In this document: positions 1-12,610 of the stretch, piece after piece | Layout of the letters: the number at the start of each line of letters is the position of its first letter | How positions within the stretch are numbered: position 1 is the first letter of the stretch | From: Sinohyriopsis cumingii | Lineage: Eukaryota; Mollusca; Bivalvia; Unionida; Unionidae | Direction of reading: 5' to 3' | NCBI GenBank assembly: GCA_028554795.2 | Contig: CM068825.1 | Span: 96,651,451 to 96,715,450, forward strand | Length of the DNA stretch: 64,000 bases | Program-made: the position numbers and the translations under genes | Notes under the pieces: model-generated | What the model was told of the DNA's origin: nothing | The model's input: only the letters and a program-made list of their open reading frames with translations | Databases searched by the model: none

Positions 1-163
1 ACTTTCAAATATTTGGCCTTCCAAATATTTGGCTTGATATTTAGATCCACATTTTTCTCCACTAAAGTAAAATAAATTATAAAGAAAACAAATAGGAGAA
101 AGTCATGGATATGCATGTCTGTGTACGTGTGTAGACATTATTATTATTATTATTATAATTCAG
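1..163. other. Intronic lead-in with duplicated motif and ATT microsatellite
   Basis: Non-coding sequence upstream of the first MRCK exon. It opens with two adjacent copies of CAAATATTTGGC, and an (ATT)n run at about 139-158 ends directly at the acceptor AG of exon 1. No coding potential is seen. Confidence 0.6.
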
Positions 164-295
164 GAGGAGTGTTGGAGAGTAATAGGGAAGCTGTTAGCAT
201 TGAAACTCTCCTAGATGTTCTGGTGGTTCTCTACGAGGAATGTGCAAATTCTTCCATGCGCCGGGAAAAGAATATTGCAGACTTCATTGATTTTG
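164..295 (+). CDS. MRCK: MRCK exon 1 of window (N-terminal helical cap)
   Basis: This exon encodes the segment just before the kinase domain of MRCK, a Cdc42 effector kinase that phosphorylates myosin light chain and MYPT1. The peptide reads ...VSIETLLDVLVVLYEECA then RREKNIADFIDF, which matches the MRCK family region of type SVETLLDxLxxLYxEC...LRREKNI. In MRCK/ROCK/DMPK kinases this part forms the helical cap and dimer contact of the kinase. The acceptor is TAATTCAG after an (ATT)n tract; the donor is G|GTAAGT. The exon starts with 2 nt of a split codon and ends with 1 nt. An ATG at 115 reads into the exon through the ATT microsatellite (a tyrosine run); I regard it as intronic and place the true start in an exon upstream of the window. 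Confidence 0.9.
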
Positions 296-1510
296 GTAAG
301 TACATAAGCCAGTACATTTGCTTCTGTCTTCAAGTAGTCCAATGGTGTATGGATGTTTCAATATCAGTACACTACCATATCAAATTCAAATGGGAACAAA
401 TTCTTCTTTACTGATGTTTTATCCCTGTCTGTTTGTTGGTTGTGGAACTTCATTTATTTACTGAAGATTTTACTTGGTGTTATGAAAGAACACTATCTGG
501 CCAAATATATTGTTTAGGACCATTGCAAAATTACACTGACAACATGAACTAAACCCAAAACAGCTTTTGGTAAAGAAAGGCCTGTGCAGTTTGCACAGAC
601 ATAATGGTACAGTTTTTAAATGTCCACTAGAGTCTGTCCGACAAAAATGAAATCAGACAGAAGCATTGATAATTCTGCTGTATATATTATGTCTGCAAAG
701 GAATGATCGGGTCAAGGGGATATATTTGAATCTTCAACCTTTGTGTGTTGTCATTGTTGTCACTAGCCTGTTTAAAAAAGCTGTGCACTTTGCAAGCCCT
801 GCATGTCACCTGCCTTTTCTGAGGTGTGACTGGTCTTCCTCTGGGGTTGACTTATCTTAAATCTGCAGAGGTTTATTACATTGCATATGGCAACATTCTG
901 TATATACATTTTTGACAGATTAGCATCATCGATTGATTCGGAATATGTCCTCAGTCTGCCATTTTGGGAAAGAATCATAACAATTGGGAACAAAATTTCA
1001 AGGAGCAGATTTGTAACATTGGTAATTCTGCATTATTTTAAAAATCTTGTTTATCTTGTTTTCTACAGTTTGTGCTGTTGCATGAATCCTGTTTAACACA
1101 TGCCACCCCCACCCACCCCCCCCCAAAAAAAATGAACTAGCATATGAGCATACAACAAAGTGATTTTGTTGTGAGCATAACAAGACATGTTACATTCATT
1201 TATGTCAATTCAGTATGTCTTGACTTGTAGATCAACCACCATTATTCAGTGCCAGTTAAGCAGTGTAATTGAGTAATGAGATGGTTTCTTTGATGATCTA
1301 CATATTAAATACATTTTACCAACTGTAGTTGGCAAGATTGTACAAATGTGAACCTGTAGTTTTTTATATTTGGTGGTATTGTCTCAGTTATGACATGCAG
1401 TTCTAATGCAAACAACATAATGCTATTGTCATAACACAGTCACTGATTCTATTGTCAATAATGTAGATAAGCAGCTATACGTCTTGTCTTTTTATGTATC
1501 ATTCTCCCTT
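296..1510. other. Intron 1, no recognisable element
   Basis: AT-rich intronic sequence with short homopolymers, including C-rich and A-rich runs at about 1105-1132. No gene, known repeat or RNA was recognised. Confidence 0.5.
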
Positions 1511-1514
1511 TGTG

Positions 1515-1600
1515 CAAGAGGCATGGTGGCTGGATGATTAGCATGACAGACTTGTGACTGAAAGGGTGCTGGTTAGATTTCTGCTGTTATTTTTTTGTCA
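1515..1600 (+). repeat. tRNA-like SINE head, degraded (family C)
   Basis: The stretch GGTGGCTGGATGATTAGCAT resembles an A box, and GGTTAGATTTC about 35 bp later resembles a decayed B box of a tRNA-type pol III promoter. The same arrangement with better matches occurs at 28739. No tail or target duplication was identified. Confidence 0.4.
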
Positions 1601-2008
1601 TTATGAAGAAGCTTTGATGTAGAACAATAATGAGGTTTCTATTGTTCAGGTACCACTGAAATTGTTGTACTGCAGTATTTTGGAACAGAGTACATTATGT
1701 ACTAGTGTATACCACAATTATATCAGGAACCAAACATTCCATATTCTTATGCAGTGGTGCTAGATTTTTGGGGGGGAAAATTACTAGCTTGCAAATAACA
1801 TTTAAATGAATCTTACCCTGATTTATAGCAAACCGCTAAAATTATATTGATGCCAAAATGAAGATAATTGCAGCACATTTCAAAAATGCATACTATCAAT
1901 GATTGTTTCCAAGTTTGCTATAAAAAAAAACTAGATCAATTGAAAGTTATGTCACATACTCTTTTTCAATTTTCCATACAATAAAAATGCTTTATTACAA
2001 AGAAAGAT

Positions 2009-2332
2009 GGACCAATCCGGTGGCCTAGTGATTAGAGCATCTACCTCGGATGTAGGAGGTCATGGGTTCGAACCCCGGCCGAGTCATACCAAAGTCTTAT
2101 AAAAATTGTATTAACATCTGCCTAGCTTGGCGCTCAGCATTAAGAGGTTAGTGTTAGGACTGGTCGGCCTGGTGTCAGGATAATGTGACTGGGTGCTACA
2201 TCATACTACATGTCTGCAGCATGATGCCCTAGTGCTAGACATCACTATAAACTGCCACACTGCAGACATCGTAGTGATATGACTGAAAAATTGTTAAATC
2301 TATGTTAAAAATCCTAATCACACACACACACA
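2009..2332 (+). repeat. tRNA-derived SINE, family A, copy 1
   Basis: The head has an A box (GGCCTAGTGATTAGAGCA) and a perfect B box (GGGTTCGAACCCC), so it is a tRNA-like pol III promoter, followed by a 230-bp unrelated body and a (CA)n tail. The body is shared with copies at 14689 and 41836 (for example GCTTGGCGCTCAGCATTAAG). The short repeat AAAGAAA flanks both ends and may be the target duplication. It is not a tRNA gene because it has no cloverleaf 3' half. Confidence 0.85.
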
Positions 2333-5300
2333 AAGAAATGTGCATTTTAAAATAATGAAAGTCTGTAGTGTGACATTGCTTTCATAAACATCTCATAGCA
2401 TTGTGCTGCTACAATAGACTTGTATGTGCTGCATTGAAAGAATAACATAAAGATTAAAACGGTTATACTACTTATGAAACCAGTTCTGTGAAAATATCAA
2501 CCTGACCTCTTTACATTTATTGGTCTGAAATTTGTTTTTTCATGAACAACAAAAGGCATTTTGAATTTTAATGCTACTTTTGAAGCATAGGTACTTTTAA
2601 AAAAAATAACATTGAAGCTCAACACCTTCCTGACTGGCCATTGTTGTTAACAAGCATTGTGGCAGACTTAGAGTAAAAATGTAATTACTGTGTGGTGCTT
2701 GAAAATAGATTCATGAAAACAAGTGATGAATAAAGAAACCATTTTCATAAAATTACTTTGTTTATGGCATGGACAACCACTAATAGAAAGCAGCCTTCAG
2801 AGATATGTAGATGAATTTGGCATTAAATAAAAATTAAATTACTCTCAAATAATGATTTTCTAAGTCTGTAACTAGCTTTTTGTATACTGCTTTCAATAAT
2901 TTCTTTAAATGAGGTTTTGGAAGAAGTAGGGACAACTAAGGGAATATATGACAAATTACAAAATATAATTTATTGAGATAGGACATCAATGTTACCACTT
3001 GATATAGAATAGTTTGTACATTTATGCATATGTATAAGCTAACATATATGTGTATGTAAGCAATCTACATGGATGTACATTGTAACTAGGTAATTTTTCT
3101 GAAGGACAGTATCATGGAGGCATGGGAAGTTGATAGTTAAAACCTTGCATTTGTTTCTGTTATCCATGTTCATCAACCTATGCATCCTTAGCTTCTGGGT
3201 AGGTCACTGATAAATGTCACTTGAAATGTTGCCACTCTCAAAGTATGGATCTGTCACCTGCCATAGTCGGGTTAGGACTTATGGGTTTCCCCCATCTGTT
3301 AATGTGTCAGCTCAAGGAGTGAATACAGTAAAATCAGTGAGGGGTGTCATAAAAACCACAAACACTACAGCTTCAAAAAAAATTGTGACTGACTTTTGTT
3401 AGATAGAGTAGATTTCTGCTTGGCTTTGGGGAGATCCACCAGACAGTAGACATCCACCACTTGTAATAGACGCTTGATCCCTTGCATAGGTGTCTTTGTC
3501 CACTGGATTGAGTGGGAATCTGTAATCCATGATGTGCATACTGTACATTCAACCAACATTAAATACCACAGTGAACCATTATACCAGTAATATCATGGAC
3601 CTCAAATTTTAACCAATGAAAATGACATAAACAGTATTTTTAAGTAAAATCCCCATCCCTAAATAAAATTATTCTTGTGCTAAAGCAGTCCTTGAAAAGA
3701 ACTTTTTCTACAAAATGGGCTTGGGCCCATAAAGTTTCATGCAACTCCGTCTAAGTAGATACAAATTTGCAGAGTAAAATGATAAAAGTTCTTATTGTGT
3801 TATTGACCAAAGTGTATGCATCATGTGTTGTAATTTGGTTTTGTATGGTGCTCAATGGCACAGCAACAGAGATAAATTATTAGTGCAGAATCAGTTGAAG
3901 TAATATCCCAGCCCAAGTACACACCACATTTGTTAATCTGGGTGAATCTGATGATAGTATTCGAACCTTGTCATTTTGGTCACGTGTCTAGCACACTTAA
4001 AGCTGAGATTCCAGTGCTCCTGCCTCTTTTAGATGCCTCTTGAAACATGGAGAGTGTTCACTGACTATTCCCCATCCCCACGAAGGCTTCATGTGTTGTA
4101 AGAGCGTGAATTGCCTACCACCATAGCCAAGGATTGAAAGGATTATCACTTATAAGTCAAGTCAAGCCTGCAAATAACAATAATCCCAATCTGCCTGCAC
4201 ATTGTGCAGTGGCAGATCTGGGTCTGTGCAGTTTGCAGTTGGACTCAACTTGTAAGCAAGTATACTTGCTTGTGGGTTAAGCTTGAAAAGCAGGTTTTAT
4301 AACAAGGATATAAAGCAGTCATGTAGGATAATGTATCAGTTCATTGTACAGATAGAAAAGGACGCAGTGTTCTTTTAGTTTCATTTTGCAGTTGAAGAAT
4401 GCAAACTAAAAACAATTCAATGGGCATAGTCTCGTATGATATTGTATTTTAAATGTGTGTGTGTGTACTAAACATCCCACATTTCAGAACATGTGTGGTG
4501 TAGGAATTGTCATCCATTGTTGCACCTGGAGCACACATTTGTGTTTCCTACAATTGTGTGTCCTATGTCCAACCACCAACAACAAATCTTGATCCCTCCA
4601 CACCCACTGGCCATGTTTTTTTACCCACCCCACCCCCAATGCCCCTACTACTTTTCTTTTGTCAAGTCCAGCCACATCTGTCTTGGTGCAAGCAGTGGCC
4701 AACAACATTTCTCAATCAAATCATTGTTTGTAGCAGTCTGCTTAATTAGAGTGTAAAGGTGCTAATTCAACATTTGTAGCAATCATAATTTATTTCATGT
4801 TGAAATAATAACAGAAGGGTCTAAAAAAAAAATTGCAGATACACAGTTTGTCAATTATTTTGGGAACAACAGTAATTCAGAAAACAATGTGAATTATTAT
4901 AAGCAATGCTGATGGATAATAAGTCCATGCTAAGATTGCAGCCCAGTTCATGTCAACCAGATATATAAATGTTTTCATGAGTTATTTGGGCACTTGATAA
5001 AACATTATTACAACATGTAAGTGTCCAAGGAATACATGTTGATAGTACAGTCTACAAGTTGAGGTGGCCAAAGACTCAAAACAAACAAAAGATATCTCCT
5101 TTTTTATACTTCTTGTACATTAATGCTAATTTTTTTTCCTTTGTCCCTTTAAAATGTGTTTCCCCAAGTTTTGGAGGGTGGGTGCACACTGTTCCTTGTT
5201 CTTGGGATCCTAGGTGCAACACCTTTTTGAAAATTCTGTGCCAGAAAGGCTAGATGCAGTCCCCCACTTTTCATGGTACTAACTGAACACAATGATTTTA

Positions 5301-6369
5301 TTTCAAAGCACAGTATTACATTTAGTTGTTATGAAACTGTCTGCTTTTCTTCCTCTTAACAATGAAGTCAGCTGTCTGTAAGCTGTGACTGTACTTTCAG
5401 AAAACTTCCCTAGTGGTGTTGATTGCATAGGAAGTAGAGGAAATTTTATAGTTGCAAAACATGTATTATGACTCATACAGCAGTGAAGTAGTGTAATGGT
5501 TTCAGTAATTATGCAGCAGTTTTTCTAAAGGCTGTCATACTCATAACTATCTCTTAAGAAGCAGCTTGTCTCATATGGTCCATTGTGTCCTTAACCAAAG
5601 TTTCTCTTTACCATGAAACCTGTTTTGAGAGACCATATTCTCAATTCACAAATTTATTGATTATATAGCATTGTGACCTGTTATGAGAGACTACCTTTCT
5701 TGAGAGACCATGTTTTTTTTTAGTTAAACAAAATGTACAGAGCAGTAGATGCTGGGAGAATATTAGTTGTTGGGTGGATCTCACATAGCATACATGCCAT
5801 TTTGCCAGACTGTATTTGGGATATTTTTTTAGACTCAAAAAGTGTGTTTTTAGGGCCCAAGGTTTTGTCAGTGCACATGACTCCCCTAAAAAGTGATGTC
5901 CTATTGAGAATAAGATATCTTTTCGTATAAGCCTATAGGAAATGATTGGAAACAAAACAGAATAAAAGAAAATAACTTGTCTGTTTCTTTAAAGCATTTA
6001 CTACACTTGCAAAGAAATAAAATAATTGGTAGATGAAGCAATGTCAGAGATCACATTACACATACACATATGTGCAAACATAACAGCAGCCAAACTGATA
6101 TTAAAAGCCAGTCTCAAATTTATTTAGATGGGCTTTGCTGATAGCTTATTGATTCCTAGATTAGCTTAAAAAATGAGTCATACTTTAACACTATTCTGAT
6201 GACTGAAATAATCATGCTTTGCATTTTATATATGGAGTAAAAGCCAACTTAAAAGAAATGTTATTGTGTTCACATACTTGCCAGTAATCTTTAATGCAGG
6301 TGACATACACATTCTTATTCAAGGCATAATGTGTAATAACTTGTTCTTCAACATGCATCTAGCATCTTG
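2333..6369. other. Intron 1, mostly unassigned
   Basis: A long AT-rich stretch without coding support. A segment near 4200-4255 (GGCAGATCTGGGTCTGT) recurs at 22620, where it forms an inverted pair with its own neighbour. At 5625-5720 there are three GAGAGACC/GAGAGACT motifs, similar to those at 32266-32293; these look like the end of a DNA transposon family, but no partner end was found. The open frames here, for example both strands at 4484-4756, show no family resemblance. Confidence 0.45.
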
Positions 6370-6970
6370 ATGGCTTATGTACATTGTTCGTTTTTCGAGT
6401 TTGAAGATGACCAACTGGTCTTATTTCTGTGATTACATGAATGCCTGATCAAGCCAATTGGTGCTTGGAATTGTCTGTGGCACATTTGACAGGAGATGCT
6501 GTTTAGGTTTTCTTGATCAATAGAGAATGTGCTGCAGTTTTGGGGATTTCTGCAGTGCTCTTCCATTTAGAGTTTGTAGCTCCAGTATGGATGAGACTCC
6601 ACAAAGTTGAGTGATCCAGTGTGTGATCTTCCCAAGACCAAGGATTGGTGTTGAAGCGTTTCAAGGATTACCTGTGGTAATCTTTGAACCATTTCTTCTG
6701 ACCACCTGAGATAGTTTTCCCTCCTTCAGCTCAGTATAGAAGCTCTTTTGTAGTCGCTTTTCTGACATCCTGGTGATGTGGCCTGCACATCAGAAGAGTG
6801 GATACTTGGAATGCCTCACTGTGTGAGAACCTCAGTGACTGGGACTCTGTCCTCATCTGCTGCCTTGTCCAGCCCATGTGAAAATGATTCAGCTTTTTGG
6901 CATGGTATCTCTATGTTCGCAAGCATACAGCAGGGTCAGCAACACAGTGACTTTGCAGATCTTAAGTTTT
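6370..6970 (-). pseudogene. LINE (non-LTR retrotransposon) ORF2 C-terminal remnant
   Basis: On the minus strand the decayed translation reads LLTLLYACEHRDT, then after stops AGHITRMSEKRLQKSFYTEL and KEGKLSQVVRRNGSK, ending with CQMCHRQFQAPIGLIRHSCN at 6430-6490. The order TLLYxCE, then GHxxRM, then GELxEGKRSxGG, then a terminal C2H2 finger of type CxxCxRxxxxxIGLxxHxxxH is that of a common metazoan LINE reverse-transcriptase C-terminus. In-frame stops and frame changes mark it as dead. The clade was not assigned. Confidence 0.75.
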
Positions 6971-7142
6971 GTTTGTAGACTGATCCTTCTTTGATTTACC
7001 TATAACTTAAAATGAACGGGGTTGTTCCACTTTGCGATCATGACCTATGTAAATTAGCATAATCTGCTCCCCCACAGCAGTCTTCAAAGGACTTAACCAT
7101 CACCCTAGCCTTTGTCAGCCAATTAATACATGAACAAATGTT

Positions 7143-7312
7143 TATACCTGACCACCTTGCCTTTTAATTGTCTCTGTGGCAATTAGCTATACTAACTGCC
7201 CCAAGTAATATGTGAAATTGTAGTTGCTTATACCTGACTGCCTTACTATATAATTGCCTCTTTGACTATTAGCTGTATAAACTGCCTCAAGGATAGTTTT
7301 ACATGAACTCTA
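7143..7312. repeat. 86-bp tandem duplication
   Basis: Two diverged units of about 86 bp, each beginning TATACCTGAC and containing TTAGCTATACTAACTGCC or a variant, start at 7143 and 7229. No function was inferred. Confidence 0.65.
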
Positions 7313-8062
7313 AGCAGGTCATTTTACTGTTAATAAATGCTACATATTTCAGACATATATTGAGGTGCTGTTGCTTTTTATTAATTTTTTTTGTTGTTGT
7401 TTATTTGGCTTTTTCTTCTTGAAGATTACTGAAAATCATGTTGTTTAAAACATGACTATTAGAGGTATGGGAGGAAAAATATTTGTTTTTAGCATGACAC
7501 ATCACGTTATGGCAGGTATGAGATAGTTTCAGTTTCCACAAACACTTTCCACCTCATATTTTAGATATTTTGAAATTTATATTTGGGTGTAGGGTCAGAA
7601 CCCATTGCCTGTATAAAAAAAAACATTTGATACAGCTGTGCGTTGCCAGCATCAGGTAGCTACTTTCTACTAGGCCTAGCAAACTTGAGCAACCTTACAT
7701 CAGCCATTCCTGCATGAAATAGGAGGAGGATTATATATTTTTATCTTTCATTGTCACCAACTTCATCATATTCTGACAGGAGTGAGGAGACATTTTGCCT
7801 AAATATTAGAGCATGAAACCACTTGGATGTTGTTCAGCTGTTAATTCTGTTACATTAAATACACCAATGTGGCCGTCATAATAGGTCAATACAACGTTTG
7901 TTGTTCCCTGCCACCATGTGGACAGGAGGACATCAGTTTTGTGTTTCCATCTCTTTACAATGTAGCTGTCTTTTTTGGTCTGTATATCAGATTTGATTCA
8001 GGAATATTTATTTAAAAAATTTAGACATGGGGGGGGGACTCTGAATAGACACTGAATCTTGA
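7313..8062. other. Intron 1, unassigned
   Basis: No gene or recognisable repeat is seen between the tandem duplication and the left end of the pogo-type element. A G8 run lies near 8030. Confidence 0.5.
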
Positions 8063-10202
8063 TACAGTGCAATCCCGCTATAACGCGAATTCAGATATAA
8101 TGCGGTGGTGGGGTGGCTCCTGAAATTTCGTATATTCATTCACACATGACATTTTTTTCTTCAAACTACATGAAATAGTGTATCCAAAATTTATTATCGT
8201 TATGGGGAAGAGATCGCATATGAATTCGAAATTTAATATGATTGTGGCGTGGTTCCTGACATTTTAATACATGTATGTATGTTTTTCTCGTACCAGGAAA
8301 TATGTATTTTTTTGTGTACGAGAAATAGCGTGTAAAACGGTTATTATCATTTTGGGGAAGAGTTCACATATGAATTTTAATATAATACGATCGTGGTGTA
8401 GCTTCTGAAATTTAACAATATCGCCAGGTTCTTGGAGTGTTATGCCAAAATAAACATTATCGGAAATGTTACTTATTACTGGTCCATGAGTAAAGCCAGT
8501 AAGTCGTCTTTGTGATTGTCTTCAGCTAATTCTGTATACACTCGTTGCTCAAACAATATCCAACGTGTGTTTCTTCTTTAACTTCATACACAACCAAGCA
8601 TCAGACAATGCGGTAGTTGATAAAAGATTCTCACAATTTAATAAGCATTATTAAACAAAAGCTGGCAACATGTTTGCTGGGCTTGGCGGTGTTATTAAAC
8701 GCAACCAGTTGACCAGTAAATAATGTCTGCTTTATTAGCTGGAAATTGATAAAGCATGAAATTGTACATGCGTTCAGCTTTAGATTTTTTTATATGTATA
8801 AAAGTGACTCATGACCATTGCAGGCCTACTGCACTTAGTTCTTGGGTTTTACATGGGTATGGTGTTTATGAACTTGTTATTAATTTCCTATTTTTTATAT
8901 AAAAAAATATTTCACCATTATGGAAAAGCAAGATCACAAATGCAAGTCATTCTCTGCACTTTGCGCAATGATTAGTGTAGTAATTTTCACATGTATCTTT
9001 CGATATTCACAAAATCTGAAGTAAAAGTTATATGCACGCTGAAAGCATGTGTTGATTGGTAATTATTCTTGTTGTCATTCAAACAAATAGGTGTACAAGC
9101 ATTAATTATTGGAAATTTGCAATGGATAAATGTACACAGAAACGCATATGAAATTTTTTAGCAGTATGAAATTTGTACAGATGCCGTTCATAGACCCTGG
9201 AACGTAATGAACCGTACATGTGCTTCGTCTTTCTTAACCTAAATTTGCTGTTAATTTTTCCCGTTGAATTCAGACACATAATGATCTGTGACAAGATTAT
9301 TGTACAGTTTAAATATATCTGCAATTTTTGCAATGGAATTACAAGTATTATGGATTAACTGCAAGCCCTCACTGAGCCAATGATGCGTCATTGCATCCTA
9401 CTGTAGTCCTTAAGAAAATCACTTTAAAATGTTTTGATTTTCCTGGCGATTTGCCAAGCAGTGAAGAATACTACTTGCATTCAACAAAACAGTGTCAGAT
9501 CCTAATTAGAAAATAAAATGTTTATTGAGTGTAGCCTATGGGCTTCTGCATGGGATAAAAAAGCGAACTGGTATGATTAAGTTCTTTCCAGACAGGTAAC
9601 TTCTACTAAAAATTAAATTTCCCAACAAGTTTTCAACTATTTCCAGAAAATTCAACATAACCTAAAATGATTTTTGGATGTGCAGTGTCTCGATTAATGG
9701 TTCCAAAAAGGACATTGATAAAAAAAATTAAAATGCCCCAAAACTTTTCAACCATTTTCAGAAAACTCAACACATCCTATAGTGAGTTTGGGTTTTCTTT
9801 CCAGAAATGGATTAACTGCAAGCCCTCACTGAACCAATGATGTGTCATTGCATCCTACTATAGTCCTTAAGAAAATCATTAAAATTTTTTTTGATTTTTC
9901 CGATATCAGTGGGCAAGTAAACAGTGTTAATACTCTGTTCATGCTATATATTAGACTCTAATTCAGACTCAATGATCTGGGACAAAATTACTGAATATTT
10001 TAAATCTGTGTGCAATTTTTCAATGGAATTACATGCATTATGGATGAACTGTGGCATGATAGTAAACAGTGTCGAAAACCTATTCATGATATAATTTGAC
10101 ATGAATACACATATATGTCAAAACCCTGCAATAATGTGACCCCGCTATTAGCATGATCCAATTTTTTGGACCCTAATTATCGTTATCTAGTGGGGTTGCA
10201 CT

Positions 10203-10207
10203 GTGTA

Positions 10208-10287
<80 letters not shown>
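10203..10287. repeat. (TG)n(TA)n microsatellite
   Basis: A TG run of about 24 bp passes directly into a TA run of about 60 bp. It starts exactly where the internal copy of the pogo-type terminal sequence ends (GGTTGCACTGTG), so it may have grown from that end. Confidence 0.95.
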
Positions 10288-10290
<3 letters not shown>

Positions 10291-10394
10291 GATATAGGCA
10301 TCTTTTCTAAGTTTGATAAATATACGATCATAAATGAGTCCTAAAGTGATGAAAACCTCGTATACTTAGATGCATTAATATGTGTGGGCTTGTT

Positions 10395-10700
10395 CACAGT
10401 TGTATTCATCCAAGGTCTTAACGAATGAAGCCTATCTGCCAAGACTGATCAAAACTGGTTTCGAAATAATCCTTAGTGTGATAACAAGCACTGCCAATCA
10501 CATGCAAGTTCACCTTGTTAATATGTGTGGATTCCATGCATTATTGAACTCATACAAGAGCTTGTTCAAAAAAGTCTATTAATGAAGTAGTTTGATCATG
10601 ATCAGTCAAATATGACTTCCACTGTGGCAACAAGCTAAGCGAATCCTGCTGATCAGTGAACTCATCCAAGATTTAAACCAATATAAATCCATGCTTGATC
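10395..10700. repeat. Dispersed repeat shared with 42.2-42.8 kb
   Basis: The text around CTGATCAAAACTGGTTTCG and ACAAGCACTGCCAATCACAT is found again, inverted and diverged, at 42570-42770 (CTGATCAAAACTCTATCAG and AGCAAATCATATGCAAG). It lies inside the pogo-type element. The nature of the repeat is unknown. Confidence 0.55.
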
Positions 10701-11357
10701 AAAACTCAGTTATTGCTCTGAGATTAGTAACAGTTCAGCCACATAATGATGTGTGACAAAATTATTGAATAGTTTAAGTATGTAATGGAATTGCATATTT
10801 TATGGGTTAATTTCCAAGTCCCGTTCTTACGATATCAGACGGCAAGTAAACGGTGTTGATACTCTTTTCATGCTATATATTAGATGTTGAACTCAGACAC
10901 AATGATCTGGGGAAAAAATATTGAATATTGTAAATATGTGTGCAATTTTTCAATGGAATTACATGTATTATAGATGAACAGAATGCCACAATGGCATGAT
11001 AATAAATGGTGTTGATACCCATTCATCATATACATTAGACATGAATACACGTATATGTGCCAATGAGTTGTTCTCTGAAAAAAAGTAAAATACTGTAAAA
11101 CCCCGCATTAACGCGACCCTGATATTAATGTGATCCATTTTTTGGGGACCCCAATTATCGCGTTATAGCGAGGTTGCACTGTACCAAAATCTTAAATTTG
11201 ATACCAAAACCTTACATTTGTTAAAATGAAAGTCTCAAGAGTCAGACAAGTCATTTGAGTTGTAGCTGGGATTGTTTCTAATTCATGGAGCAAACTTAGA
11301 ATTTTCGAGATTTATTATCCTCTCTACAATTGTTACAAATGTTCTCTTTTTTGGATT

Positions 11358-11890
11358 CAGAGGGTTGGAGGTATGGAATGTTCTGAGAGTTGGAGGGTTA
11401 AAATGATCTGAGGGTTGGAGGTTTGTAATGATCTGAGAGTCAGAGGTTTGGAATGATCAGAGGGTTGGAGGTTTGGAATGATCTGCGGGTCAGAGGTTTG
11501 GAATGATCAGAGGGTTGGAGGTTTGGAATGATCTGCGGGTCAGAGGTTTGGAATGATCAGAGGGTTGGAGGTTTGGAATGATCTGCGGGTCAGAAGTTTG
11601 TAATAATCTGATGGGTGGAAGTTCGGAATGATCTGAGGGTCGGAGGTTTGTAATGATCTGAGAGTCAGAGGTTTGGAATGATCAGAGGGTTGGAGGTTTG
11701 GAATGATCTGCGGGTCAGAGGTTTGTAATAATCTGATGGGTGGAAGTTTGGAATGATCTGAGGGTCGGAGGTTTGGAGTGATCTGATGGTTGGATTTTTG
11801 GAATGATCTTAGGATTGGAGGGTTGAACTAATCCAAGGATCTGAGGTTTGGAATAATCTGGGGGTCAGAATAAACTGAAGGTTGGAATGA
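11358..11890. repeat. 25-bp minisatellite
   Basis: About 20 tandem units of about 25 bp, consensus GGTTTGGAATGATCTGAGGG plus TCAGA or TTGGA. Two variants, GATCAGAGGGTTGGAG and GATCTGCGGGTCAGAG, alternate in the centre and give a 50-bp higher-order period. The units are contiguous, with no spacers. Confidence 0.95.
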
Positions 11891-12550
11891 TCATCAGTGG
11901 CAGGTTGTTTCGAGACAGGGACAGAAAAGAAAATATACATCTTTGAGCCATTGTAATTAATTAATTGTGCATGACACATGAAATGGTATTTATATCAAGA
12001 TCACTGTAATGATTATTTTGTTTTGAAATCCACAAGCGTTTTATGTCTCTTTCACAAGATAACTGACTGGTGACCAGATGAAATTTACTGTGAGTTTCAC
12101 ACTCAACAGGCTCAGTAGTGTTCTGGTCCAGATTTCCCCTTGAATTTTATTTTCGAAGAATGGAGAACATCATCTTTGTATCATTAGAATGGCAATGAAT
12201 CAGACTTGTTTTCCTGTGGCTGGGTTTTTAAGGTTGCTGACTGCTCAAATCTAAGTTCATCTGGAGGAGAAAGTTTTTGAGTTTCATATTTGTTAACAGA
12301 TGTTTTGTTCTCATTTAAGACTGGAGGGAAGTTTATGTTTTTGAAGTCAAACATATACTAATGGCCTTTTAATATTACTTTTAAAATATCAAAAACAATA
12401 CAATAAGAATTAAAGAATAGAAGAAAAAAAACCAAAATACCTATTTATGTATTTCTACTCAAATCATGTTTTTCATTGATCTCTCTTTTTATCTCGCTTT
12501 TCCTGAAGGTCAGCTGATTTTTATTAATAAATACTTGATTCCACCATATA
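11891..12550. other. Intron 1, unassigned
   Basis: AT-rich sequence between the minisatellite and the next transposon. No feature was recognised. Confidence 0.5.
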
Positions 12551-12610
12551 CTGTATATAGCTTGCATATAAGCCGATTCACATATAAGCTGACCCCAAAC
12601 TGAACAGGTA

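Larger units (their letters stand above)
8065..11181. mobile_element. pogo/Tigger-type DNA transposon, non-coding, 3.1 kb
   Basis: The ends are inverted: the left reads CAGTGCAATCCCGCTATAAC and the right, reverse-complemented, CAGTGCAACCTCGCTATAAC, agreeing at 21 of the first 23 positions. Both sides have a TA dinucleotide. TA duplication with CAGT...CCTCG(C)TATAACG ends is typical of the Tigger/pogo branch of Tc1/mariner. No transposase is readable. The inside holds three or four diverged copies of a module with TGCAATTTTTCAATGGAATT or a close variant (about 9272, 9965, 10739, 10887). An internal copy of the right end is at 10116-10203, so the element looks partly duplicated. Confidence 0.85.

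Noticed and set aside
115..163. ATG at 115 as the MRCK start codon
   Set aside because: It reads through an ATT microsatellite (a tyrosine run) straight into the exon, with a good acceptor AG at 162-163. MRCK proteins have a different N-terminus, so the start is more likely in an upstream exon.
2015..2090. tRNA gene
   Set aside because: A and B boxes are present, but the sequence continues into a SINE body shared by three loci and has no full cloverleaf. The same holds for 14689-14760 and 42090-42167.
4484..4756. Overlapping open frames of about 75-90 codons
   Set aside because: Three frames on two strands over a C-rich stretch, with no recognisable domain or splice context.
11358..11890. 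CRISPR-like array
   Set aside because: Units are contiguous with no unique spacers, and the DNA is from an animal nucleus. The same applies to the arrays at 34380, 46708 and 62640.
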